Assembly (NCBI GenBank): GCA_964594665.1
Contig: CAZQNY010000058.1
Location: 1 to 18,876, forward strand
Reading direction: 5' to 3'
DNA length: 18,876 bases
From: BM520 sp964594665
GTDB taxonomy: Bacteria > Bacteroidota > Bacteroidia > Bacteroidales > BM520
Shown here in pieces: positions 1 through 8,254 of the stretch (its first letter is position 1; every line of letters begins with the position of its first letter). Position numbers and translations under genes: made by a program. Under the pieces are notes generated by a model. It was given only the letters and a program-made list of their open reading frames with translations. It was not told where the DNA came from and made no database searches.

Positions 1-95
1 TTTGTAGCTTCATTGAGAAGATTCTGATCCTGTGGTGAAAGCTCTTCTTTATCCGTATATACCTCTACAGGTATCTCGATGGTATGTTTTTTCAT
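1..95 (-). CDS. cdd: Cytidine deaminase, N-terminal fragment (cut by window edge)
   Basis: Only the first 31 codons are visible; the gene continues beyond base 1. The peptide starts MKKHTIEIPVEVYTDKEELS and goes on with a DQNLLNEA stretch. This resembles the N-terminus of Bacteroidota cytidine deaminases, in which a short beta strand and an ELSxxDQ.L...A helix precede the zinc-binding core. Such enzymes deaminate cytidine and deoxycytidine to uridine forms in pyrimidine salvage. The catalytic HAE and PCxxC motifs lie outside the window, so the call rests on the N-terminus alone. The ATG (95-93) overlaps the TGA of the upstream gene as ATGA, which suggests translational coupling in the same operon. 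Confidence 0.65.
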   Translation of the reverse strand, partial: MKKHTIEIPVEVYTDKEELSPQDQNLLNEAT

Positions 96-1729
96 GGTAT
101 AGCGTTTTTGTTGTCAACATTCCGTGGCTTGCGGTTACCCCAGAGAAACAAACAATAAAAGAAACAGGTGAAGGTAGCACCTGCCTGAGTCTCCAGGGTG
201 TCCTCTGTAAGCATGGATAACAATGCAATAATAAGAATTACTGAGAAATACCAGTTTGCATTAGCCTTAAGTGCCCGGGGAGGATATAATAATCCGATAA
301 TAAAAATCAACAACCCGGGAATACCCAATGCAATGGCTACAGAGAGGTATTGATTATGTGCACGGTGCCGGTATTCAGGCAGTAAACGTGAATTCGTCGC
401 TTCATAATATTCTTTGAAACTAATGCGTAAATCACCGGTACCTGTGCCAATAAACATGTGCTGTTTAAAAAGCTGCCACCCTGCGTTCCAGTATTCTCGT
501 CGTTGAAGCATGCTGTTTCCATTGGGGTTCCCTGTACGGCGATAGAGATCCAACCCAAAAAACAACTGGTACAAACGCCCCTTAATACTCATCTTACTGA
601 TGTAATACTGGTTCGCAACGCCACCTTCTATGGCCTTGATATCACTCTCTTTTAATGCTTCTATGCCAGCGCGGTCTTTTCGTAATCCCCTGGAATTAAG
701 GTACCGTATAAGTGTCACCTTTAACTCCTGACCTTTTTCGTCCGTCCCGTTGAAATCAAGACTGCTACGTTTTGACCAGGCACTCTCCAGCTCGTCAGGA
801 CAAATATACCTGCCAATATATCCACCATTTTCAAACCCGGGAAATTGCAGCGTATCGTGGATATAAATACCTCCATAGGGCGTTATGTTTGTTTCTGTGG
901 AGGAATCTTCCACAGGTGTATAGTACTGATTTACAATATTTACAATATATATACATCCGGCAATAACTCCTGCTGCCATCACAACGGGAATTCCCATACG
1001 AATGAGCTTTTTCTTCTGTTGAAGGCTGTAACGAATGAAGAGAACAAGTGCTGTAATAGTAAAAATTATTATCCCTGTCGGGCTTTTCATCATTACCAGA
1101 AACAAAAGAAACCACAAGGTAACTACGCCAATCGACAGCCTTTGCCATAGCCTGAATCCTGGCTTTTGGGAAGTGGACAGATATATTCCGATATATATTC
1201 CCAATACAATGTTTAATGCCAGTCTGACATGGCTGATATGCGTTGAGATTTGCCGTATATCGGTGATGTCTTTTGTATAGAACACATAAATACTTTCTGC
1301 GGAAGCTGCAAATAGTGCAAAAAGATATACCATTAATATTCCATTGAACTGCTTTTTATTTAAGGCCGGCATTGTACTTATGATCAGAGGCAAAAGCAAC
1401 ATGGGTAATTTTATACGAATATCTCTGAATCCATATGCCATATCTTCTGTCCATAATAAACCTAAAATATGCACCGCTATAATGCTTGTAAATACTAATG
1501 CCTCTTTTTGTTTGAAAAAGCTGCGAAAGCGATCCTCAAAAATCTTTACAGGCCATAAAATCCCCGGTTTTAACTCTTTGGCTGAGATATTTTCAATGCC
1601 ATACATTAACCAGGCTCCCAGAATTATAAACTGTGATACGCTCATAACAAACCGTGATAATGGCAGCCCGACTACCATTAAGGCCAGTCCTGTGATATAG
1701 ATAGATGTACTGACAGCCTTTTGGGGCAT
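92..1729 (-). CDS. O-antigen ligase / polymerase-like membrane protein (Wzy/WaaL family)
   Basis: A 545-residue polytopic inner-membrane protein with about ten hydrophobic segments: several in residues 1-260, then a long hydrophilic, probably periplasmic stretch around 275-455, then two or three C-terminal helices. The motif RAHNQYLS near residues 456-463, followed by a hydrophobic IALGIPGLLIF segment, is the HN.YL signature of the O-antigen ligase (Wzy_C) superfamily. SPTGIIIF near the middle matches the family's conserved pre-loop segment. Members transfer or polymerise lipid-linked glycans at the periplasmic face; the actual substrate (O-antigen, capsule or glycoprotein glycan) cannot be told. 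No glycosyltransferases are visible nearby. Its ATG follows the protease stop codon after one base, and its own stop overlaps the next gene's start, so it belongs to the minus-strand operon. Confidence 0.85.
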   Translation of the reverse strand: MPQKAVSTSIYITGLALMVVGLPLSRFVMSVSQFIILGAWLMYGIENISAKELKPGILWPVKIFEDRFRSFFKQKEALVFTSIIAVHILGLLWTEDMAYGFRDIRIKLPMLLLPLIISTMPALNKKQFNGILMVYLFALFAASAESIYVFYTKDITDIRQISTHISHVRLALNIVLGIYIGIYLSTSQKPGFRLWQRLSIGVVTLWFLLFLVMMKSPTGIIIFTITALVLFIRYSLQQKKKLIRMGIPVVMAAGVIAGCIYIVNIVNQYYTPVEDSSTETNITPYGGIYIHDTLQFPGFENGGYIGRYICPDELESAWSKRSSLDFNGTDEKGQELKVTLIRYLNSRGLRKDRAGIEALKESDIKAIEGGVANQYYISKMSIKGRLYQLFFGLDLYRRTGNPNGNSMLQRREYWNAGWQLFKQHMFIGTGTGDLRISFKEYYEATNSRLLPEYRHRAHNQYLSVAIALGIPGLLIFIIGLLYPPRALKANANWYFSVILIIALLSMLTEDTLETQAGATFTCFFYCLFLWGNRKPRNVDNKNAIP

Positions 1730-1730
1730 C

Positions 1731-3380
1731 TTATTCGTTTTTTGTGGTTAATATTCCTTCATAACGGCTCTTGTCGCGAATAATGTCGATTGCTGCACGT
1801 ATATCCTGATCGTGTTTCATATTGGCTTCCAGCATGCCTGCCTGGTAATAATAGCGTGGTAGCATCTCCATACGGATAAATTCGGATATCTCTTCGCGGA
1901 ATTTTTCCAGATCCCCTTCTTTATCTGATGTTAGTGCATTTTCCAATGCCTCCAGCTCTTCTTTTATGGCATCATGATAACTGTCCTCTTTTGTGGCCTC
2001 TTTTAGCCTTTCTAAGATTGATTCACTCTGCGTTTTATAAGTAAATTCATTTTCATTTAAATAGGCAATAAATGCCTGGTACATCTCATCAGAAACCTGA
2101 AAGTTATCCGGCTCCGGAATCTCCGGGTGCTCCCAATACCATTTTGTGCAAAAATCGAAAATCATATGTTTTGACAGAAGACTCATGGTGATATCATGCA
2201 TATCTTTTTTATCTGTATCGATATCAGGAATAATACCACCTGCATCGCGAACCGGTCGTCCCGCCCTGGTTTTGTATTCATGCATTAGCGAGTCAGGGAT
2301 CCTGTTTTTGCCGTTGGCATTGTTTTCGCTGTAATCAATTGCCTGTATACACCTGCCACTGGGAATGTAATATTTGGCTACGGTAATTTTTATCTGTGAA
2401 TTATATACCAGCGGAACAATGTTCTGAACCAGCCCTTTACCAAAGGTTTTGCTGCCGATAATAACCCCTCTGTCAAGATCCTGTATGGCACCGGCAACGA
2501 TTTCACTTGCCGAGGCACTTCCGCCGTTTACCAGAACGACAAGCGGTATACCGGGATCTACAACACCCATGCGTGTTTTATGGTCTTTCGTCTTTTCTGC
2601 CAGTCTTCCTTTTGTGCTGACAATAAGTTCATCCTTATCAACCCAGATATTTACAATGTCAACGGCTTCGTTGAGCAGTCCTCCGCCGTTTCCTCTAAGG
2701 TCAAGAATAATGCCATCCAGCTGGTTCTCTGTTTTAAGCTCCATAAAAGCTTTTTTTACATGACTGGCTGCATGTTGTGTAAATGAATTCAGAGCAATAT
2801 ACCCAATGTTGTTGTCTGTAATGCCATAATAGGGGATATCATCGATCTGTATTTTTTCGCGGGTTATGTTGAAAGATTGGGGTTTGTCACTACCATAACG
2901 TTCAACGGTTATTTTAAAGGTTGTGCCTGGCTGTCCTTTCAACATATTGCTGACCTCCTGGGTTGTGAGTTTTTCCGTGCTGTGCCCATCGATCGACACG
3001 ATCTTGTCGCCGGCCTTTAGTCCTGCTTTATCTGCAGGAAAGTCCTTGTAAGGCTCCGAAACCACCACAAAATCACCATGTTGCTGTATGAGCGCTCCCA
3101 TACCACCATACTGGCCGGTAGTAATAAAACGAAAATCCTCGATCTCTGATTCCGATTTATATACCGTATATGGATCAAGGGTCTCCAACAGTGCATCAAT
3201 TGCCGCCTTTGAAAGCTCACCGGGTTTTATCTCATCAACATAATTGTTGTTGAGCTGCCTGAATACATCAGCATATATTTCAAGGTTCTTGGAAATCTCA
3301 AATGCATTGCTGTTTTGTGCCTGCACCAGGGTAGGCAGAACAAACGTAAGTACAATAATCAGGGTGCGTAATATTTTCAT
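1731..3380 (-). CDS. S41 family carboxyl-terminal processing protease (CtpA-like)
   Basis: 549 residues. A signal peptide (residues 1-21, hydrophobic core LIIVLTFVLPTLV, Ala-Gln-Ala before the likely cleavage site) points to export to the periplasm. A PDZ domain spans about 85-165 (GGMGALI through GLKAGDKIVSIDG). The S41 protease core follows: ILDLRGNGGG at 225-234, the catalytic serine in GGSASASE (S290), and the general-base lysine in KTFGKGLVQ (K315) with the supporting glutamine Q319. The S-K-Q spacing (25 and 4) equals that of characterised CtpA/CtpB enzymes. A charged helical C-terminal extension (about 410-549) is common in Bacteroidota members. These enzymes trim the C-termini of periplasmic proteins. 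It lies 12 nt after yidD and 1 nt before the O-antigen-ligase-like gene. Confidence 0.93.
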   Translation of the reverse strand: MKILRTLIIVLTFVLPTLVQAQNSNAFEISKNLEIYADVFRQLNNNYVDEIKPGELSKAAIDALLETLDPYTVYKSESEIEDFRFITTGQYGGMGALIQQHGDFVVVSEPYKDFPADKAGLKAGDKIVSIDGHSTEKLTTQEVSNMLKGQPGTTFKITVERYGSDKPQSFNITREKIQIDDIPYYGITDNNIGYIALNSFTQHAASHVKKAFMELKTENQLDGIILDLRGNGGGLLNEAVDIVNIWVDKDELIVSTKGRLAEKTKDHKTRMGVVDPGIPLVVLVNGGSASASEIVAGAIQDLDRGVIIGSKTFGKGLVQNIVPLVYNSQIKITVAKYYIPSGRCIQAIDYSENNANGKNRIPDSLMHEYKTRAGRPVRDAGGIIPDIDTDKKDMHDITMSLLSKHMIFDFCTKWYWEHPEIPEPDNFQVSDEMYQAFIAYLNENEFTYKTQSESILERLKEATKEDSYHDAIKEELEALENALTSDKEGDLEKFREEISEFIRMEMLPRYYYQAGMLEANMKHDQDIRAAIDIIRDKSRYEGILTTKNE

Positions 3381-3392
3381 AGTATCTTGTTT

Positions 3393-3650
3393 TCAGGGTA
3401 CGGGGTCATAGCCGGAACCACCCCACGGGTTACACGAAATAATCCGTTTTATGGCCAGCCAGCCTCCTTTCAGGGGCCCGTGTTTTTTGATGGCTTGTAT
3501 ACTGTATACTGAACATGTCGGTGTGTATCGACAGGATGGCGGTAAAAGGGGTGATATGAAATGCTGATAAAAACGAATCGGCAGAATCATGATAAATCCA
3601 ATTCCTCTTTTTATGCTTTTTAAAATCTTATGTATCGCTTCTGCTTTCAT
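3393..3650 (-). CDS. yidD: Membrane protein insertion efficiency factor YidD
   Basis: 85 residues from the ATG at 3650. A TTG five codons upstream (3665) is in frame, but the ATG is preferred; a GGCGGGAG stretch lies directly before it, closer than a usual ribosome binding site. The sequence shows the YidD signature: a basic amphipathic N-terminal helix, then ILPIRFYQHFISPLLPPSCR, YTPTCSVYS, KKHGPLKGGWLAIKRI and a terminal CNPWGGSGYDPVP. The three cysteines and the CNPWGGxGxDPVP end are conserved in the family. YidD sits on the inner face of the cytoplasmic membrane and helps YidC insert proteins. The gene overlaps the 3' end of rnpA by about 23 nt. The rnpA-yidD pairing is common in bacteria; here the usual rpmH and yidC neighbours are absent. 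Confidence 0.95.
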   Translation of the reverse strand: MKAEAIHKILKSIKRGIGFIMILPIRFYQHFISPLLPPSCRYTPTCSVYSIQAIKKHGPLKGGWLAIKRIISCNPWGGSGYDPVP

Positions 3651-4041
3651 CTCCCGCCAATACAATTTTCTTTTTCAATTGCAGTAAAAGTAATGATATT
3701 TTTTCATTTGCGCGTTCCTGTGATGGTAGTGAACGACCCGTATAAACTATTCCTGCATGAATGTTTATACCTTGTTCTTTTAACAACTGATAAAGCGCTG
3801 CTTTGTTGTGTCGAAAGGCTTCGCGGATTAATCTTTTTACTCTGTTTCTGTCAACCGCTTTTTTGAAGTTTCTTTTTGGTACAGATATTACCAGTTTTAA
3901 CGGGTAGTTTTGAGGCCGGGAGCTGGTTTTCCATTTCAGCACAAATCCCGGAGTATGAAGGCCACTACCTTTTGTGAAGAGTTCGTTTATGTCTTTCTTA
4001 TGGCATAAGTGTTCCTCTTTGTTAAAGGTGGCTCTGTTCAT
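3628..4041 (-). CDS. rnpA: Ribonuclease P protein component
   Basis: 137 residues, within the usual 110-140 range. The diagnostic RNR motif is present as KKAVDRNRVKRLIREAFR, preceded by the beta-strand region LKLVISVPKRNFK. An N-terminal MNRATFNKEEHLCHKKDI segment matches the family pattern F.K.ERL....D. The protein binds the catalytic RNase P RNA and helps it remove 5' leaders from pre-tRNAs in the cytoplasm. Start ATG at 4041, 14 nt after the hemD stop. Its stop lies inside the yidD reading frame. It sits in a hemD-rnpA-yidD-protease arrangement rather than the rpmH-rnpA pairing of many other bacteria. Confidence 0.96.
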   Translation of the reverse strand: MNRATFNKEEHLCHKKDINELFTKGSGLHTPGFVLKWKTSSRPQNYPLKLVISVPKRNFKKAVDRNRVKRLIREAFRHNKAALYQLLKEQGINIHAGIVYTGRSLPSQERANEKISLLLLQLKKKIVLAGDESRSDT

Positions 4042-4055
4042 ATTTAACCCGCAGG

Positions 4056-4805
4056 TTATTTGGTTTTATTGTTTTTAAGGTATTCATCAATAGCCATGCT
4101 CATGGAAGGAGCTGTTTTTGTTGGCGCATTGATATTTAAGGTCATTCCTGCTTCCTCAACTGCTTTTGTTGTTGTAGGGCCAAAAGCTGCAATAAGCGTA
4201 TTTCCCTGTTCAAAATCCGGGAAGTTTTTGTATAAAGATGCTACTCCGCTGGGGCTGAAAAAGACCATCAGATCATATTTTTTAAGATCCAGATCCGATA
4301 AATCACTTGCTACCGTGCGGTATAATATTGCCTTATGGTAATTGATGTTATTTCCTTCAAGCTGACAGGGTATATCCGCCTTATGGATATCTGAACAGGG
4401 AAGAAGATAGGTTTCGTTCTTGTGTTTTTTTATAACATCCATCAGGTCACTAAAAGAATGCTGGCCATGGAATATCTTTCTTTTACGGTATTGTACGTAC
4501 TTCTGAAGATAAAACGCTACAGACTCACTGACGCAGAAATATTTCATCGTATCCGGTACTTCCACACGCATCTCTTCAGCGATACGGAAGAAATGATCAA
4601 CCGCATTGCGGCTGGTAAATATTATTGCGCTGTGATCCTGGATGTATACTTTATCCTTACGAAATTCTCTGGCACTGATGCCCTCAATTTTTATGAACTT
4701 GAAATAATCAATCTTCAGATTGTGTTTTTTCGCAAGTTCATAATACGGTGACTTCTGAGGATCTGCAGGCTGTGGCTGCGAAATTAAGACGTTCTTGATT
4801 TTCAC
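4056..4805 (-). CDS. hemD: Uroporphyrinogen-III synthase
   Basis: 249 residues, the normal length for the family. The two-lobe HemD fold is indicated by the N-terminal KNVLISQPQPAD strand, AIIFTSRNAVDHFF near residue 60-75, then LMVFFSPSGVASLYKNF and IAAFGPTTTKAVEEAGM in the second half; these are the recognisable family segments although overall conservation is low. The enzyme closes and isomerises hydroxymethylbilane to uroporphyrinogen III, the branch-point precursor of haem, sirohaem and cobalamin. No other haem genes are in view. It lies 27 nt after the DUF4271 gene and 14 nt before rnpA on the same strand, so it is probably co-transcribed with both. Confidence 0.9.
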   Translation of the reverse strand: MKIKNVLISQPQPADPQKSPYYELAKKHNLKIDYFKFIKIEGISAREFRKDKVYIQDHSAIIFTSRNAVDHFFRIAEEMRVEVPDTMKYFCVSESVAFYLQKYVQYRKRKIFHGQHSFSDLMDVIKKHKNETYLLPCSDIHKADIPCQLEGNNINYHKAILYRTVASDLSDLDLKKYDLMVFFSPSGVASLYKNFPDFEQGNTLIAAFGPTTTKAVEEAGMTLNINAPTKTAPSMSMAIDEYLKNNKTK

Positions 4806-4832
4806 GACGCTTTATGTTTTTCCCTGTTTCTG

Positions 4833-5606
4833 TTATATTTGACTATTCCCTGACAGTACTTTTACAATGACCATTACAGGTACAATTTCAAGACTGCAAA
4901 GATATAAAAATAAATAGAAAGGGGAAAACTGTGACACATTTAAACCAATGGCAACGGCTCTGATCATTCTGTATATAAATGTTAGTGCAAGTATTCCTAT
5001 GCCTGTATAGTAAATATACGCAGACGGAGAGTAGGTTGCGATAAACAACACAGGGACTAGTATTAATCCATTTATACTATTGATAATAAATTCGTCCAGC
5101 ACTATAAGATAGCCTGCTTCGCGGGTTTCAAAAAGAAAACCGGTAAAATAATGCATCCCCGATTTTAAAATGAAAAAAATTATGTATCCTGTCAGGATTT
5201 TAAAATATAGTGAAATCCCTGTGTCTGTAAATAGTGTAATATTATTGAAATATCCGGCCGTGAGATACGTGAAAAGACTGATGCACAATAAAAAGATGGT
5301 ATATAATATAAAGCCTGTTCGCTCCTGAATAAAATTCCCTTCCCGAATAAACTGGTTTAAGCTGAAGAATTGCAAAAATGCCTGTACTACCTGACGAAAA
5401 CGTCGGTTGAAATTGTATAATAGTATTGCTACACCTGTTAATGTCCCTATGAGGAGTAAAAAAGTCCATATTGTGGCTCCCTGCGGCATGTTTTCAATAT
5501 GCGGATAGCCTTTCCCTGAACCCTGAAGTAGTGCCTGTGGAAACCCGGGTGTATTTGCAATATTTTCTGCTATGGCTAAAGGCGTCATATCTGCAAAATA
5601 ACACAT
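4833..5606 (-). CDS. DUF4271 family polytopic membrane protein
   Basis: 257 residues with about six hydrophobic segments after a roughly 45-residue polar N-terminus: ATIWTFLLLIGTLTGVAILL, TGFILYTIFLLCISLFTYL, FKILTGYIIFFILK, NSINGLILVPVLFIAT, YTGIGILALTFIY and FYLFLYLCSLEIVPVMVIVK. This topology and the position directly upstream of hemD match the Bacteroidota family DUF4271, whose function is unknown. It is the first gene of the seven-gene minus-strand cluster, so the cluster's promoter should lie between 5607 and 5789; no convincing TAnnTTTG box was found there on this strand. The start could also be the Met at codon 7 (5588). A role in membrane protein biogenesis or haem supply would be only a guess from the neighbours. 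Confidence 0.82.
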   Translation of the reverse strand: MCYFADMTPLAIAENIANTPGFPQALLQGSGKGYPHIENMPQGATIWTFLLLIGTLTGVAILLYNFNRRFRQVVQAFLQFFSLNQFIREGNFIQERTGFILYTIFLLCISLFTYLTAGYFNNITLFTDTGISLYFKILTGYIIFFILKSGMHYFTGFLFETREAGYLIVLDEFIINSINGLILVPVLFIATYSPSAYIYYTGIGILALTFIYRMIRAVAIGLNVSQFSPFYLFLYLCSLEIVPVMVIVKVLSGNSQI

Positions 5607-5738
5607 TTTAATGTTATCTTTTTACCCATTCACAAATAATTCTACAGCATTTTAGGAACTACCTTAAATAAATTCTATTTTTGGGCGCATTTTGAGTGCT
5701 GATATGAATTTCATGCGGCGTGAAAATATGTTTTTTAC

Positions 5739-5769
5739 TTGTAAAATAAATGTTATTCACATATTTTTA
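5739..5769 (+). promoter_or_regulatory. Possible pta-ackA promoter
   Basis: TTG at 5739-5741 is followed 20 bases later by TATTTTTA (5762-5769), a 7 of 8 match to the Bacteroidota -7 element TAnnTTTG. The region is very AT-rich, so chance matches are expected. It lies about 20 bases before the pta start. Confidence 0.3.
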
Positions 5770-5789
5770 ATATAATAATTTAAAATTCA

Positions 5790-6803
5790 ATGGAACTTTT
5801 AAATCAAATTTGGGATAATGCAAGGAAAGCAGGCAAACGAATTGTATTACCTGAAGCTACAGAGGAGAGAACATTGCGTGCTGCAGATGAAATAATAGCT
5901 GAAAATCTTGCACTTCCTGTGCTGATCGGGAATCGTGATTTAATCCTTAAACAGGCAGAGGAATGGGGTCTTAAAAATATTCCACAGGCCAATATTGTAG
6001 ATCCTGAAAATCACCCTCTCCGCGATACTTATATTGATTTGCTGGTTTCATTGCGCAAGCATAAAGGAATGACCACTGAAAAAGCTTCTGCCCTGGTCAG
6101 TGATCCTTTGTATCTTGCTACTTTGATGATTAAAAATGGTGATGCTGATGGTGAGGTTGCCGGTGCTATGAATGCCACCGGTAATGTATTACGCCCTGCA
6201 TTTCAGATTGTAAAAACCCTCCCGGGAATTAGTGTTGTTTCCGGTGCGTTCCTTATGATGCTTAAAGATAACCCTTATGTTCCAGGTAATCTTTTGGTTT
6301 TCGCCGATTGTGCAGTGCATCCAAATCCAACAGCTGAAGAGCTTGCTCAGATCGCTATCTGCACAGCTCAAACAGCAAAATCTATTGCCGGGCTCAATCC
6401 ACGTGTTGCCATGCTGAGCTTCTCAACAAAAGGCTCTGCAAAGCATGAAATGGTTGATAAGGTTGTTGAAGCTACTGCTTTGGCGCAAAAAATGGCTGCA
6501 GAGCAAAATATGGATGTTGTTATTGATGGTGAATTGCAGGCTGATGCAGCTATCGTTGAAGCTGTTGGGAAGAAGAAAGCTCCTGAAAGCGAAGTCGCAG
6601 GTAGCGCAAATGTTCTGGTATTCCCAACGCTTGAAGTAGGTAATATTGGCTATAAACTTGTTCAACGTCTGGCTGGTGCTGAAGCTATTGGTCCGGTTCT
6701 GCAGGGTATGGCTGCTCCTATTAACGACCTCTCAAGAGGATGTTCTGTAAGTGATATTGTTAACCTGGTGGCAATTACTGCCAATCAGGCTGCTGGTTTA
6801 TAA
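5790..6803 (+). CDS. pta: Phosphate acetyltransferase
   Basis: 337 residues, the length of the short single-domain Pta without the N-terminal DRTGG/BioD-like region of enterobacterial enzymes. It begins MELLNQIWDNARKAGKRIVL with the typical LPEATEERTLRAA segment. It contains the acetyl/butyryl-transferase core: KNGDADGEVAGAMNATGNVL, VSGAFLMML, FADCAVHPNPTAEELA, and the C-terminal NVLVFPTLEVGNIGYKLVQR and GPVLQGMAAPINDLSRGCS segments. It converts acetyl-CoA and phosphate to acetyl phosphate and CoA in the cytoplasm. With ackA 31 bases downstream it forms the two-step pathway that makes ATP and acetate, or runs backwards to activate acetate. The pairing and full motifs make the call firm. Confidence 0.97.
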   Translation: MELLNQIWDNARKAGKRIVLPEATEERTLRAADEIIAENLALPVLIGNRDLILKQAEEWGLKNIPQANIVDPENHPLRDTYIDLLVSLRKHKGMTTEKASALVSDPLYLATLMIKNGDADGEVAGAMNATGNVLRPAFQIVKTLPGISVVSGAFLMMLKDNPYVPGNLLVFADCAVHPNPTAEELAQIAICTAQTAKSIAGLNPRVAMLSFSTKGSAKHEMVDKVVEATALAQKMAAEQNMDVVIDGELQADAAIVEAVGKKKAPESEVAGSANVLVFPTLEVGNIGYKLVQRLAGAEAIGPVLQGMAAPINDLSRGCSVSDIVNLVAITANQAAGL

Positions 6804-6834
6804 TCTTCTTTATTAATTGATAAAAATTCAAAAA

Positions 6835-8034
6835 ATGAAAATTGTCGTGCTAAATTGCGGTAGTTCCTCCATTAAGTATCAACTTTTTGAGATGCCCGAA
6901 CAAACCGTTTTAGCGAAAGGTTTGGTTGATAAAATCGGAATCAGTGGTTCCTGTATCAAACATCAAAAGGCCGGTGCTGAAAAAGTAACCCTTACGGATG
7001 CTATCCCCGATCATAAAACAGGTATCCAGAAAGTAATCGGTTTGCTGACCGATAAAGAAAATGGTTGTCTTAACAGTATTCAGGAGATTCAGGCTGTTGG
7101 CCACCGTGTGGTTCATGCAGGTGAGAAATTTAACGGTTCAGTGAAAATTACCGGTGCTGTGATTGATGCACTCAAGGAGTGTATTCACCTTGCTCCGCTG
7201 CATAATCCGCCAAACCTTGAAGGTATTTATGCAATTACTGAGGTCCTCCCGCAGGTTCCTCAGGTCGGCGTCTTTGATACCGCTTTTCATCAAACTATGC
7301 CACGCGTATCTTACCTCTATGGATTGCCCTATGAGTACTATGAAAAATATGCAATCCGTCGGTATGGCTTCCACGGATCTTCCCATCGATATGTCTCTCA
7401 GAAAGCCTGTGAAGAAGCAGGTATCGACTATAATACCGCCAAAATTGTAACCTGCCACCTGGGTAATGGCAGCTCGCTGGCAGCAATTAAAAACGGTGAA
7501 TCGATCGATACCTCTATGGGTCTGACTCCCCTTGAAGGCGTTTTAATGGGTACCCGTAGTGGTGACCTGGATATCGGTGCCGTTTTATCTATCGCTGATA
7601 TGGAAAACCTTTCCATCAACGATGTTAATGTCCTTGTGAATAAAAAAAGTGGTATCCTTGGCATCTCCGGACTAAGCTCCGATATGAGAGATGTTGAAAT
7701 TGCCGGCGATGAAGGCCATGAAAGAGCTATGCTAGCACTGGAAATGTTTGCCTACAGAGTGAAAAAATATATCGGAGCTTATACCGCTGCAATGGGTGGT
7801 GTTGATCTGATTGTGTTTACCGGTGGTATTGGCGAAAACGACACACGTACCAGAAACCGTGCTATGGAAGGCCTCGAATATCTTGGCATTGACTTCGATT
7901 ACGATCTGAGTCTTAAAACACGTGGCGACCTTAAAGTGCTTACCCGCGAAGGTTCTAAAGTGAAGGTAATGGTTGTTCCTACCAACGAGGAGCTCGTTAT
8001 TGCATCCGACACTTATGATTTAGTTGCTGAATAA
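6835..8034 (+). CDS. ackA: Acetate kinase
   Basis: 399 residues from the ATG at 6835; an in-frame TTG at 6817 would add six residues but is less likely. The ASKHA-fold motifs appear in order: VLNCGSSSIKYQLF at the N-terminus, GHRVVHAGEKF with R91, VFDTAFHQTMP with catalytic D148, YGFHGSSHRYVS, CHLGNGSSLAAI, DTSMGLTPLEG, GTRSGDLD with R241, FTGGIGEND and VVPTNEELVIASDT near the C-terminus. R91, D148 and R241 fall at the same numbers as the catalytic residues of the Methanosarcina enzyme. The enzyme transfers phosphate between acetyl phosphate and ADP. It is the second gene of the pta-ackA operon and is followed by a terminator. Confidence 0.98.
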   Translation: MKIVVLNCGSSSIKYQLFEMPEQTVLAKGLVDKIGISGSCIKHQKAGAEKVTLTDAIPDHKTGIQKVIGLLTDKENGCLNSIQEIQAVGHRVVHAGEKFNGSVKITGAVIDALKECIHLAPLHNPPNLEGIYAITEVLPQVPQVGVFDTAFHQTMPRVSYLYGLPYEYYEKYAIRRYGFHGSSHRYVSQKACEEAGIDYNTAKIVTCHLGNGSSLAAIKNGESIDTSMGLTPLEGVLMGTRSGDLDIGAVLSIADMENLSINDVNVLVNKKSGILGISGLSSDMRDVEIAGDEGHERAMLALEMFAYRVKKYIGAYTAAMGGVDLIVFTGGIGENDTRTRNRAMEGLEYLGIDFDYDLSLKTRGDLKVLTREGSKVKVMVVPTNEELVIASDTYDLVAE

Positions 8035-8055
8035 TTTTATTTCAGATATATGATG

Positions 8056-8087
8056 AAAGGCTGTTCCTTGTTGGGACGGCCTTTTTT
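8056..8087 (+). terminator. Intrinsic terminator after ackA
   Basis: AAAGGCTGTTCC (8056-8067) pairs, with a few G-U pairs, with GGGACGGCCTTT downstream across a short TTGTT loop, and a T run follows before the N gap. It sits 21 bases after the ackA stop. Confidence 0.85.
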
Positions 8088-8187
8088 NNNNNNNNNNNNN
8101 NNNNNNNNNNNNNNNNNNNNNNNNNNNNNNNNNNNNNNNNNNNNNNNNNNNNNNNNNNNNNNNNNNNNNNNNNNNNNNNNNNNNNNN
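8088..8187. other. Assembly gap (100 Ns)
   Basis: Exactly 100 undetermined bases. A run of this length is usually a placeholder for a gap of unknown size, so any amount of sequence may be missing between ackA and the hipA remnant. Confidence 0.99.
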
Positions 8188-8206
8188 GGGGTGTGCTATT
8201 TAAATT

Positions 8207-8243
8207 GGAGTTTTTATGATTTTTAGGAAGTTCTAAAAGCTCC
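8207..8243 (-). terminator. Possible terminator downstream of the hipA remnant
   Basis: GGAGTTTTTA (8207-8216) pairs with TAAAAGCTCC (8234-8243) with one G-U pair. An alternative inner hairpin, TTTTTAG with CTAAAAG, is also possible. It lies just beyond the stop codon of the minus-strand hipA remnant. The stem is AT-rich and no clean T tract follows, so function is uncertain. Confidence 0.3.
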
Positions 8244-8254
8244 TTGATTGTGAA

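Noticed and set aside
831..1148. 105-codon minus-strand frame with many cysteines and tyrosines
   Set aside because: Lies inside the O-antigen-ligase-like gene in another frame; composition matches an out-of-frame read.
5607..5789. Promoter for the minus-strand DUF4271 operon
   Set aside because: The best minus-strand candidate, ATTATTTG, mismatches both leading bases of TAnnTTTG and has no clear -33 partner.
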